Made by a program: the position numbers and the translations under genes | Origin: Pseudomonas fluorescens | Lineage (GTDB): Bacteria > Pseudomonadota > Gammaproteobacteria > Pseudomonadales > Pseudomonadaceae | Assembly (NCBI RefSeq): GCF_002837185.1 | Contig: NZ_KZ478024.1 | Span: 1 to 51,242 of the forward strand | DNA: 51,242 nt | Reading direction: 5' to 3' | Shown: positions 25,349-32,591 of the stretch, piece after piece | How positions within the stretch are numbered: the stretch's first letter is position 1 | Layout of the letters: every line of letters starts with the position of its first letter | The notes under the pieces: generated by a model | What the model saw: only the letters and a program-made list of their open reading frames with translations | Told to the model about the DNA's origin: nothing | Databases searched by the model: none

Positions 25349-26077
25349 CTATCCGCCACGGATTGTACGACTACTCGCCACCTGTTGGGGTTTGCAATTG
25401 AGATAGGTCGAAGACTTCAACCAGCGCTGGTCGGGGTACCACGAGAACATGAATTGTCCGTCCTTGAGCTTGTCCACCACTTGGCGTGCGACTTGCGGGC
25501 GCACCGCCGGGCAGCCCTGGCTTCGGCCGATACGCCCTTCGCGCTTGCTCCATAGCGGGCTGACGTAGTCGGCGGCATGAATCACGATGGCGCGGTCGCG
25601 GGCCAAGTCATTGAAGCCAGGCTCCAGGCCGTCCATGCGCAGCGAGTAGCCGTGGGTGCCGAGGTAGCTTTCCTGGGTGCGGAACAGCCCCAGGCTGGAC
25701 TGGTGGCTGCCTTCGAGATTGGAAAATTCGGTGGCGAAGTTTTCGCCGGACTTGGCGCCGTGGGCCACCAGGTCACGCAGTACCAGGGTCTGTTTGCGCA
25801 GGTCGAAGATCCACAGCCGACGGGCGGTAGAAGGCTGGGAGTAGTCAATCACCGCCAGGCGATCGGAACGTTCCTCGCCGTTATTGACTGCGCACTGCAC
25901 CGCGCCTAGGGCGCTTTTCAGCACGATGGGATTGAGTTCTGGAGCCGAGCGCGCCAGGCTGCTATACAAGGAAGGAGAAGGGCCATTGGCGGCGAGCGCA
26001 ACATTGCTCAATAACGCCAGGCTCGCAGTGATCAGGCCCAGGGTGGTTAATCCGAGCCGGCGCATTAAAGTCAGCAT
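25349..26077 (-). CDS. Murein L,D-transpeptidase catalytic domain protein (YkuD_2 type)
   Basis: A 242-residue exported protein: signal peptide about 1-29 (ending ALA), then a YkuD_2-type domain. His167 in AIVIHAADYV and Cys189 in GRSQGCPAV form the catalytic centre, and HGYSLRMDGLEPGFNDLAR is also typical. It should act on peptidoglycan stem peptides in the periplasm; its exact reaction (cross-linking, protein attachment or trimming) is not known. The start codons of this gene and the divergent L,D-transpeptidase at 26102 are only 24 bases apart. A second ATG four codons in is possible. Confidence 0.9.
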   Translation of the reverse strand: MLTLMRRLGLTTLGLITASLALLSNVALAANGPSPSLYSSLARSAPELNPIVLKSALGAVQCAVNNGEERSDRLAVIDYSQPSTARRLWIFDLRKQTLVLRDLVAHGAKSGENFATEFSNLEGSHQSSLGLFRTQESYLGTHGYSLRMDGLEPGFNDLARDRAIVIHAADYVSPLWSKREGRIGRSQGCPAVRPQVARQVVDKLKDGQFMFSWYPDQRWLKSSTYLNCKPQQVASSRTIRGG

Positions 26078-26101
26078 CTACAGTCGAGTCCCCGCTGTGG
26101 A

Positions 26102-27718
26102 GTGGAGCTAAGTCAATTGTTCAAAAAACACGCATGTTACTTGAGCATTTGCCTGCTCGTTACACCACTGGTCGCCACGGCCGAAGCGCCGCCGCTGGAG
26201 CCGTTGCCGGTCACGACTCCGGCACCGATCGACCTGGCGCCGCTGCAACAGGCCCTGGCGCAATTGCCCAGTGTCTGCCCGCAGCTCGCGCCGCGTATCG
26301 ACGCCAGCGCGCAATTGCGCCTGCAAGCCTTTTATCAGCAGCAAGGCGACGCGCCGCTGTGGTCGGCCGACGAGCGTCGACAGGCCTTGCACAGCCAGTT
26401 GCTGATGCTGGCCGACGACGGTCTGGACCCCACCCACTATAGCCTGCCCGCTGCAGATGCCACGGCGAATGTGCTGTGCAGCGATATCGCGATCAGCCAG
26501 CAGTACCTCCAGGCCCTGCAGGATTTGCATTTCGGGCGCCTGCAGCAATCGCGCTTCGAACCGCTCTGGCACGCCCAACCGCCTGTCGATGAGCCAGACA
26601 CCGCTGTGCTGGCCTTCGCCGCCACCGGCTTGCAGGACATGGCCCAGGGGTTCGACCAGGCGCGTCCCAGCGCGGATTTGTATCGCAGCCTGCGCAACGC
26701 CTATTCCAGTGCGCGCCGGCAGCCGCTGCCGCAGTGGGAGGCGGTGAGCAATGGGCCGCTGTTGCGCCCGGGCATGGAAGACCCACGGGTGCCGGAACTG
26801 GCGCGGCGCCTCTACCGCGGCGGGTACCTGACCCAGGAACCCAAGGGCAGCGCCAGGCAGTACCGCCCCGACCTGGTCGCTGCGGTCAAGGCCTTCCAGC
26901 TCAGCCATTCCCTGCAGTCCGACGGTGTGATCGGCGCCGGCACCGTGGCCGAACTCAATATCAGCCCTTTGACGCGCCGCGACCAGTTGCGCATCAACCT
27001 CGAGCGGTTCCGCTGGCTGGCCCGGGACCTTGAGCCCGAAGGCGTGGTGGTCAACATTGCGGCCGCGCAACTGAGCGTGTATCAGGGCGGCATTCCCGTG
27101 TGGCAGACCCGCCTGCAAGTGGGCCGCGCCGAGCGCCAGACACCGCTGCTCAAGTCGCGCATCACGCGACTGACCCTCAACCCTACGTGGACCATCCCGC
27201 CCACCATCATGCGCGAGGACAAGCTGCCGGCCATCCGCCTCAATCCGCACTATCTGCGCCAGCAGAACCTGCAAGTGCTTGACGCCGAAGGCCACCCGCT
27301 GACCCCGGATCAGGTCGACTGGGCGCGCCCCGGCAATATCCTGCTGCGCCAGGAGGCGGGGCCGCGCAACCCGTTGGGCAAGATCGTGATGCGTTTCCCC
27401 AACCCGTATTCGGTGTACCTGCATGACACGCCGAGCCAGCCGCTGTTTACCAAGGGGCCGCGGGCGTTCAGCTCAGGGTGCGTGCGGGTCGAACAACCGC
27501 TGCTATTGCGCGACCTGCTGGTGAGCCCGGCCGAACGTACGCGCAGCGATGAGCTGCTGGCCACCGGCGTCACCCATGAATTCAGGCTGGCCACGCCGGT
27601 ACCGGTGCTGCTGGGGTATTGGACGGTGGAAGTGGATCGCCAGGGAAGCCTGGTGTACGCGCCGGATATCTACGCGCGCGACCCGGTATTGATCAAGGCC
27701 ATGGGGAGTGTGCTGTAG
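26102..27718 (+). CDS. L,D-transpeptidase, YcbB/LdtD-like
   Basis: A periplasmic enzyme of about 538 residues that forms 3-3 cross-links in peptidoglycan. The N-terminal signal/anchor is about 10-28, followed by a scaffold domain. A peptidoglycan-binding domain lies at about 225-285 (LARRLYRGGYL, AVKAFQLSHSLQSDGVIGAGTVAELN). The YkuD catalytic domain has LHDTPS and the S-S-G-C-V-R-V motif with catalytic Cys460. The architecture matches YcbB (LdtD). The start is unsure: GTG at 26102 lacks a strong SD, while TTG at 26117 has GGAG nine bases upstream; both keep the signal sequence. It is divergent from another L,D-transpeptidase-like gene, and a REPIN follows the stop. Confidence 0.9.
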   Translation: MELSQLFKKHACYLSICLLVTPLVATAEAPPLEPLPVTTPAPIDLAPLQQALAQLPSVCPQLAPRIDASAQLRLQAFYQQQGDAPLWSADERRQALHSQLLMLADDGLDPTHYSLPAADATANVLCSDIAISQQYLQALQDLHFGRLQQSRFEPLWHAQPPVDEPDTAVLAFAATGLQDMAQGFDQARPSADLYRSLRNAYSSARRQPLPQWEAVSNGPLLRPGMEDPRVPELARRLYRGGYLTQEPKGSARQYRPDLVAAVKAFQLSHSLQSDGVIGAGTVAELNISPLTRRDQLRINLERFRWLARDLEPEGVVVNIAAAQLSVYQGGIPVWQTRLQVGRAERQTPLLKSRITRLTLNPTWTIPPTIMREDKLPAIRLNPHYLRQQNLQVLDAEGHPLTPDQVDWARPGNILLRQEAGPRNPLGKIVMRFPNPYSVYLHDTPSQPLFTKGPRAFSSGCVRVEQPLLLRDLLVSPAERTRSDELLATGVTHEFRLATPVPVLLGYWTVEVDRQGSLVYAPDIYARDPVLIKAMGSVL

Positions 27719-27738
27719 AACTGAGTGGCTAGGTACCC

Positions 27739-27831
27739 ATGTGGGAGGGGGCTTGCCCCCGATAGCGGTGTGTCAGCCAGCTTATCTGTAGCTGACACAC
27801 CGTCATCGGGGGCAAGCCCCCTCCCACATTT
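27739..27831. repeat. REPIN
   Basis: Inverted REP pair, from ATGTGGGAGGGGGCTTGCCC to CCCCTCCCACATTT. It fills the gap between the convergent L,D-transpeptidase and sensor kinase genes. Confidence 0.93.
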
Positions 27832-27841
27832 GGACCTTTAC

Positions 27842-29233
27842 CTACTCAGGCATCAATTGCTGGCGGCACTCCAGCACCAGCCGCGCGCCGCCCAGTTCGC
27901 TGGTGGCCACGTCCAGCTTGAAGCCGTGCAGGTTGATGATCGCCGCGACAATCGACAGGCCCAGGCCAAACCCGCCTTGTTGGTCACTCTCATCGACCCG
28001 ATAGAAGCGTTGGAACACCGAGGCGCGTTCGGCCGCAGGAATCCCCGGCCCGGAGTCGAGCACTTCGATCCGGGTGCTGCCCACATCATTGAGCGCGCGC
28101 AGGATCACCGTGCCGCCCGGTGGGGTGAACTTGATCGAATTGCTCAGCAGGTTGGCCAGGGCCTCGAACAGCAGTGCGCGGTCGCCGGTAATCCAGGGCA
28201 GTGAATCCGGGGTCTGCAGCAGCAGTTGCAGCTCGCCTTCCTCGGCCAGGGGCAGGTAGAAGTCGTGCAGCTCGCGCAACAGCGGCAGTGGGTCCATCAG
28301 CAGAAAGCCCGAACGACGCTGGTGGTCTTCCAGTTCCGAAATCCGCAGCAAGCCGCGAAAACGCGCCATCAGCGTGTCGGTTTCGGCAATCGCGTCATCG
28401 AGCTTCACCGCATGGGCCGAATCTTCCTCCGCTTGTTGCTTGATGCGGTAAAGCTGCGCACGCAAGCGCGTCAGCGGGGTGCGCAGATCGTGGGCGATGT
28501 TGTCGCACACACCCTTGACCTCGTTCATCAGCTTTTCGATGCGGTCGAGCATGGCGTTGACGATGGCCGCGAGCATGTCCAGCTCATCGCGCCGGTTCGA
28601 CAGCGGCAAGCGATGCGTCAGGTCGCCGGCGACGATGGCCTCCGCGCTCGCCTGAATGCCGCGAATGCGCCGCAGCGGACGGCGGCGCAGCAGGTGCCAG
28701 CCGGCGGCGCCTGGGATGATGGTCAGCGACAGGGCCCATAGCAGGGCATGCCAGATGATGCGGGTCACGCCGAACAGCGAGCCGTTGGCGCGCACCAGCA
28801 CCAGCCAGCGGCCGTCTTCGGTGTGGGTAGCCACGGCGTCGCAGCTGTCCTTGGGCAGTTTCGGGTCATCGGAATCGACACAGTTGGCCAGGGCGTGGAT
28901 CTTGCCATCGAGCGGCAAGTCCGGCGGCACGGCGCGGATCGGCCCGCTCAAAGGACGAAATTGTTCGTCGAACAGGCCATAGGCATCCACGCCTTTCATG
29001 TCGAACGTCATGCTGGTGGTCAGCGCCTCCACCAGTTCCTCACCGTCGAAGCGCTGGAACAGATGCTGGCGCTGCAGCAGCGAATGGCGTGACAGGTCGC
29101 TGAGGTAACCCGACACCTCGTAATACAGCACCCCCATGAGGATGCAGCTCCACGCGACGAACAGCGAACTGTACAGCGCCAGCAACCGACTGCTGGAAGA
29201 GCGCCAGCCCTTAGAGGGGTTCAGCAATGACAT
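27842..29233 (-). CDS. Two-component sensor histidine kinase
   Basis: A 463-residue membrane kinase partnered with the regulator at 29211. TM1 is about 17-37. The periplasmic sensor of about 115 residues has two cysteines (C118, C131). TM2 is at about 156-178, then HAMP (RRRPLRRIRGIQASAEAIVAGDLTHRLP). HisKA has phospho-acceptor His248 in NIAHDLRTPLTRL. The ATPase domain follows, with N box EALANLLSNSIKF, G1 LDSGPGIP and G2 GFGLGLSIV. The start overlaps the regulator's 3' end by 23 bases, so the pair is one operon. The stimulus cannot be read from the sequence; no RExxE iron motif is seen in the sensor region. A REPIN lies just past the stop. Confidence 0.95.
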   Translation of the reverse strand: MSLLNPSKGWRSSSSRLLALYSSLFVAWSCILMGVLYYEVSGYLSDLSRHSLLQRQHLFQRFDGEELVEALTTSMTFDMKGVDAYGLFDEQFRPLSGPIRAVPPDLPLDGKIHALANCVDSDDPKLPKDSCDAVATHTEDGRWLVLVRANGSLFGVTRIIWHALLWALSLTIIPGAAGWHLLRRRPLRRIRGIQASAEAIVAGDLTHRLPLSNRRDELDMLAAIVNAMLDRIEKLMNEVKGVCDNIAHDLRTPLTRLRAQLYRIKQQAEEDSAHAVKLDDAIAETDTLMARFRGLLRISELEDHQRRSGFLLMDPLPLLRELHDFYLPLAEEGELQLLLQTPDSLPWITGDRALLFEALANLLSNSIKFTPPGGTVILRALNDVGSTRIEVLDSGPGIPAAERASVFQRFYRVDESDQQGGFGLGLSIVAAIINLHGFKLDVATSELGGARLVLECRQQLMPE

Positions 29234-29894
29234 ATCCCGAGCCTCGTACCGTGCGAATCAGCGGCGTGAGGCCCGGCGGGTCGATTTTCTTGCGCAGGCG
29301 ACCGATGTGCACGTCGATCAGGTTGGTGCCGGGATCGAAGTGATAGCCCCAGACTTCCTCGAAGATCATCATCCGCGACAGGATCTGCCCGGTGTTGCGC
29401 ATCAGAAATTCCAGCAGCTTGTACTCGGTGGGCAACAGGCTCAGCGGTTGATCGGCGCGGCTGGCTTCGCGGCTGATCAGGTTCAGTTCGAGGTCGGCCA
29501 CGCGCAGGGCGGTTTCGAATTCCTTGACCGTGCTTTTACGTCGCAGCAGCACTTCGACGCGGGCGGCCATCTCATCGGACGCGAAGGGCTTGGTCAGGTA
29601 GTCGTCACCGCCGGCGCGCAGGCCGCGCACGCGTTCGTCCACGTCGGAGAGGGCGCTGATCATCAGAATCGGCGTCGACACCCCGATGGTGCGCAGGGTG
29701 GTGACGATGGCCAGGCCATCGAGTTCGGGCAGCATGCGGTCGAGGGTGATCAGATCGTAATCACCACTGACGGCACGGACCAGGCCTTCGCGGCCATTGT
29801 CCACCCAGTCTACGTCCAGTCCATGGCTACTCAGCTCGGCGACGATCTCGCGGGCCGTTACGGCGTCATCCTCGATGGTCAAAATGCGGGTCAT
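29211..29894 (-). CDS. OmpR-family response regulator
   Basis: A 227-residue regulator. The receiver domain (about 1-115) has the acidic pocket at E8-D9-D10, phospho-acceptor Asp52 (TLDRMLPELDG), the Ser of MISA and Lys102 in TKPFA. The C-terminal winged helix (about 125-225) has LLPTEYKLLEFLMRNTGQILSR and the recognition helix region TNLIDVHIGRLRKKID, ending in RTVRGSGYVI. It is first gene of a two-gene operon with the downstream kinase. Target genes are unknown; the following gene on the plus strand starts about 380 bp away across a REPIN. Confidence 0.95.
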   Translation of the reverse strand: MTRILTIEDDAVTAREIVAELSSHGLDVDWVDNGREGLVRAVSGDYDLITLDRMLPELDGLAIVTTLRTIGVSTPILMISALSDVDERVRGLRAGGDDYLTKPFASDEMAARVEVLLRRKSTVKEFETALRVADLELNLISREASRADQPLSLLPTEYKLLEFLMRNTGQILSRMMIFEEVWGYHFDPGTNLIDVHIGRLRKKIDPPGLTPLIRTVRGSGYVIAEPL

Positions 29895-29988
29895 AGGATT
29901 ACCTGGTGAGCGTTCACACTAGAAGTGCGGGCATTTTGCCAAGAAGTTGCTGAATGTTTCCTAAATAAAACTTCATCTAGGCAAATCA

Positions 29989-30080
29989 GTGTGGGAGCGG
30001 GCTTGCCCCCGATAGCGGTGGGTCAGGCTATCAATTCTTACCAGACACACCGCTATCGGGCGCAAGCTCCCTCCCACATC
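29989..30080. repeat. REPIN
   Basis: Inverted REP pair with slight variants: GTGGGAGCGGGCTTGCCCCC on the left and CGCAAGCTCCCTCCCACA on the right. It lies between the divergent response regulator and the membrane protein gene. Confidence 0.9.
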
Positions 30081-30273
30081 GGGTGTTCAACAGGAGAATG
30101 CATAACGCCCGTTCCCAAAACAGCATTCTTGCAACTTGCATGATTTTAAGAAGTTCAATTTAGTTAACTTGTTGAAATATAAGAATTTTATTTTTTGCCT
30201 TGGCTGGCACGCTGCCTGCACTGTCCTTTTTGAGACTTGTAACACTATTTTTCATGCCTGGAGCAAAATAACA

Positions 30274-31179
30274 ATGATCACATCTTCATCCACGCTGCAA
30301 GAGTCAAGCGCGCTCTCCGGGGTTTCCTGGGGGGCGATTTTTGCTGGGGCGGCCGCGGCTGCCGCACTGTCCCTGATCCTGGTGCTGCTGGGCTTCGGCC
30401 TGGGTTTTTCGGCGGTGTCGCCGTGGGCCGACAGCGGCATGAGCGCCAAGGGGCTTGGCATTTCCACGATTGTCTGGCTGGCATTCACCCAAATCGTTGC
30501 GTCGGGCCTGGGCGGCTATATTGCCGGTCGGTTGCGCGTGAAGTGGGCCAATCTGCATGGCGATGAGGTGTACTTCCGTGACACCGCACACGGCTTCCTG
30601 GCCTGGGCGGTCGCGACACTGATCACGGCGATGCTGGTGGTCGGTTCGGTCAGCAGCGTGGTCAGCGGCGGCGTGAAAGCCGGTGCCAGCGTTGCGTCGG
30701 GCGCCGCCAGCGGTATGTCCCAAGCCGCCGGCAGCGTAGCCAAGGGCGCCCACAGTGGCGACTTCGGTTACTACGTCGACAGCCTGTTCCGCGACGACCG
30801 CCCTGCAGCGGTCAGCGATGACGCCGCCCATGCCGTGGTCGGTCGCATCTTTGCGCGTACATTGAGCAATGACGGCCAACTGGCTCCGGAAGACCGTACC
30901 TACCTGGCCCAATTGATCAGCCAGCGCACCAACCTCAGCCAGGCCGATGCCGAGGCGCGGATCGACAAGGTCTACGGCGATGCCCGTAAAGCCATCGAAG
31001 ACGCCAAGGTCAAAGCCAAGCAAGCTGCCGACACCGCTGCAAAAGTCGCGGCCTACACCTCGCTGTGGACCTTCGTCGCGCTGCTGATCGGTGCGTTCTT
31101 CGCCAGCTTCGCCGCAACCTTTGGCGGTCGCCGCCGGGATGCCGTGGTGTACGTCGAAACCGAAAACTACATTCGTTAA
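30274..31179 (+). CDS. Membrane protein of unknown function
   Basis: A 301-residue inner-membrane protein with about four hydrophobic segments. Two are near the N-terminus (GAIFAGAAAAAALSLILVLLGFGLG and GISTIVWLAFTQIVASGLGGYIAGR), one is near 115-135 and one at the C-terminus (LWTFVALLIGAFFASFAATFGG). Between the third and fourth lies a soluble Ala/Ser/Gly-rich then charged helical region of about 120 residues. The start at 30274 is preferred: homologous-looking sequence begins after it, GGAG lies ten bases upstream, and the extra 46 codons upstream are AT-rich and unlike the rest. A 24-residue membrane peptide gene follows 15 bases later. Confidence 0.8.
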   Translation: MITSSSTLQESSALSGVSWGAIFAGAAAAAALSLILVLLGFGLGFSAVSPWADSGMSAKGLGISTIVWLAFTQIVASGLGGYIAGRLRVKWANLHGDEVYFRDTAHGFLAWAVATLITAMLVVGSVSSVVSGGVKAGASVASGAASGMSQAAGSVAKGAHSGDFGYYVDSLFRDDRPAAVSDDAAHAVVGRIFARTLSNDGQLAPEDRTYLAQLISQRTNLSQADAEARIDKVYGDARKAIEDAKVKAKQAADTAAKVAAYTSLWTFVALLIGAFFASFAATFGGRRRDAVVYVETENYIR

Positions 31180-31194
31180 ATCAAGGAGAACAAG

Positions 31195-31269
31195 ATGCGC
31201 TCATTACTGCTGTGGTTCCTCGGCGTGCCGATTCCGCTGATTATCCTGATTGCCATTTTCATGCACTAA
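31195..31269 (+). CDS. 24-residue membrane miniprotein
   Basis: A very short gene: MRSLLLWFLGVPIPLIILIA then IFMH and stop. AAGGAG sits seven bases before the ATG, a strong site for so small a frame. The product is one hydrophobic helix with a central proline pair (VPIPL) and a basic N-terminus, so it should insert in the inner membrane. It follows the membrane protein at 30274 after 15 bases and is probably co-transcribed with it. A REPIN follows 15 bases after the stop. Function unknown; perhaps a small partner of the upstream protein. Confidence 0.65.
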   Translation: MRSLLLWFLGVPIPLIILIAIFMH

Positions 31270-31284
31270 ATCTGAGCCTGGCTC

Positions 31285-31378
31285 AATGTGGGAGGGGGCT
31301 TGCTCCCGATAGTGGAGTGTCAGTCAGCCGATTCGGCGACTGATACCCTGCTATCGGGGGCAAGCCCCCTCCCACATT
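31285..31378. repeat. REPIN
   Basis: Inverted REP pair from AATGTGGGAGGGGGCTTGCT to CCCCCTCCCACATTGG, lying between the convergent miniprotein gene and the RpiR regulator. Confidence 0.92.
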
Positions 31379-31398
31379 GGGTTGGCGGTGAACCAGCC

Positions 31399-32307
31399 TT
31401 AGTCGTCGAACCCCACCTGCTCGTGAATTTCGTCCACCTTCAGCTCCAGCCGATACGCCACTGCAATGAACAACGCCTGGCACAGGCACAGCGTGGCGCT
31501 CAGTGAACGGAAGGCAAACGAGGAGCCTTCATTGACCAACAGCACAGCGTTCGCCCGCTTGGCCAGGGGCGACAGGTTGCTGTCGGTGATAATCAGTGTC
31601 TTGGCCTGGTGATGCTGGGCAATGCGCAGGCAGTGCTGGGTCTCTTTGCCGTAGGGCGTAAAGCTGATCGCGATCACCAGGTCATTGGCGCGCACGCTGC
31701 GCATCTGTTCGCGGTAGCTGCCGCCCAGCCCCGAAACCAGATGAATGCGCTTGTTGGTGTGCTGCAGGTTGTAGACCAGGTAGTCGGCCACCGCGAATGA
31801 GCGGCGTACACCGACCACGTAGATATTGTCGGCATTCACCACCAGGTCCACGGCCTTGTCGAAGGCTGCGTCATCAAGCTCAAGCCCCAGCCGTTCGATG
31901 CCGGATAACGTGGCGTTGACGCACTCACGCGCCAGGTCGCCGCCACTGGCCTTCTGCGACTTGTTGGCGATCATGCTGCGGATGCGCTGCTGGTAGTTCT
32001 GTACCGGCGTGGTCTTGTGCGTATACGCCTCGCGAAACAGCGCCTGCATCTCACTGAACCCGCTGAAGCCGAAACGCTGGGAAAACCGCACGATGGCCGA
32101 GGGGTGCACTTCACATTCGCCGGCGATGTCGCTGATGCGATCGACCATGATCCGGTCGCTCTGCTGGCTCATGTAGCTGGCGATGCGCTTGAGTTGGCGC
32201 GGCAGGCTTTCGTATTCCTCGGTGATCAGCTGCAACAGGCGTTCGGCATTGATCGGAGGGCTGGCGATTGGATCTTCCAGATGGGTCTCGGGATCGGTGC
32301 GGGACAT
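31399..32307 (-). CDS. RpiR/MurR family regulator of the inositol genes (IolR-like)
   Basis: A 302-residue transcription factor. The N-terminal HTH_6 domain is at about 25-95 (LLQLITEEYESLPRQLKRIASYM..., VHPSAIVRFSQRFGFSGFSEMQALFRE). A SIS sugar-phosphate-binding domain is at about 130-265 (NIYVVGVRRSFAVADYLVYNL, DLVIAISFTPYGKETQHCLRIA). The start at 32307 is set by AAGGA seven bases upstream. It is divergent from iolC across a 284-bp gap holding GGAA-N6-TTCC palindromes, the motif reported for the RpiR-type IolR of Sinorhizobium. It therefore probably represses iol genes, itself and the importer, and responds to an inositol breakdown intermediate (inference). Confidence 0.9.
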   Translation of the reverse strand: MSRTDPETHLEDPIASPPINAERLLQLITEEYESLPRQLKRIASYMSQQSDRIMVDRISDIAGECEVHPSAIVRFSQRFGFSGFSEMQALFREAYTHKTTPVQNYQQRIRSMIANKSQKASGGDLARECVNATLSGIERLGLELDDAAFDKAVDLVVNADNIYVVGVRRSFAVADYLVYNLQHTNKRIHLVSGLGGSYREQMRSVRANDLVIAISFTPYGKETQHCLRIAQHHQAKTLIITDSNLSPLAKRANAVLLVNEGSSFAFRSLSATLCLCQALFIAVAYRLELKVDEIHEQVGFDD

Positions 32308-32452
32308 GGGCAATCCTTCTGGCGTGTTCGTCTGGTGCGCTGATGGGTGGCGCAAGTCTACAGGGTAGGCGTAAAAAAATACCTCGGCATCACGGCCTGC
32401 GCGGGCTGCTGAAACGATGCACGACGGCTGTCACTGCATTATGCCGGCTTAT

Positions 32453-32468
32453 TGGAAAAAATATTCCA
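32453..32468. promoter_or_regulatory. Candidate IolR operator upstream of iolC (strong site)
   Basis: TGGAAAAAATATTCCA is an inverted repeat TGGAA-N6-TTCCA and fits GGAA-N6-TTCC exactly. It lies 146 bases from the regulator start and 124 from the iolC start. Confidence 0.65.
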
Positions 32469-32481
32469 CTAAAAATAATTA

Positions 32482-32497
32482 TGGAATAAATATTGAT
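32482..32497. promoter_or_regulatory. Candidate IolR operator upstream of iolC (half-site copy)
   Basis: TGGAATAAATATTGAT keeps the left half of the operator and the AT-rich spacer but has a degraded right half. It starts 29 bases after the strong site, on the same helical face at about three turns. Confidence 0.45.
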
Positions 32498-32591
32498 TGC
32501 CGCCGCCGGACGTTCTAGTCTGCTCCCACCAAGAGCGTTTGCCGTCGCCACGGCGGCACAACGCAGGCTGATAAAAATAACAGGAGCCAGC

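Noticed and set aside
27842..29894. Possible BqsRS/CarRS iron-sensing pair
   Set aside because: The periplasmic region has no RExxE motif, so the name could not be supported.
30136..30273. N-terminal extension of the membrane protein
   Set aside because: AT-rich, lacks an SD and is unlike the rest of the protein; it more likely contains the promoter.
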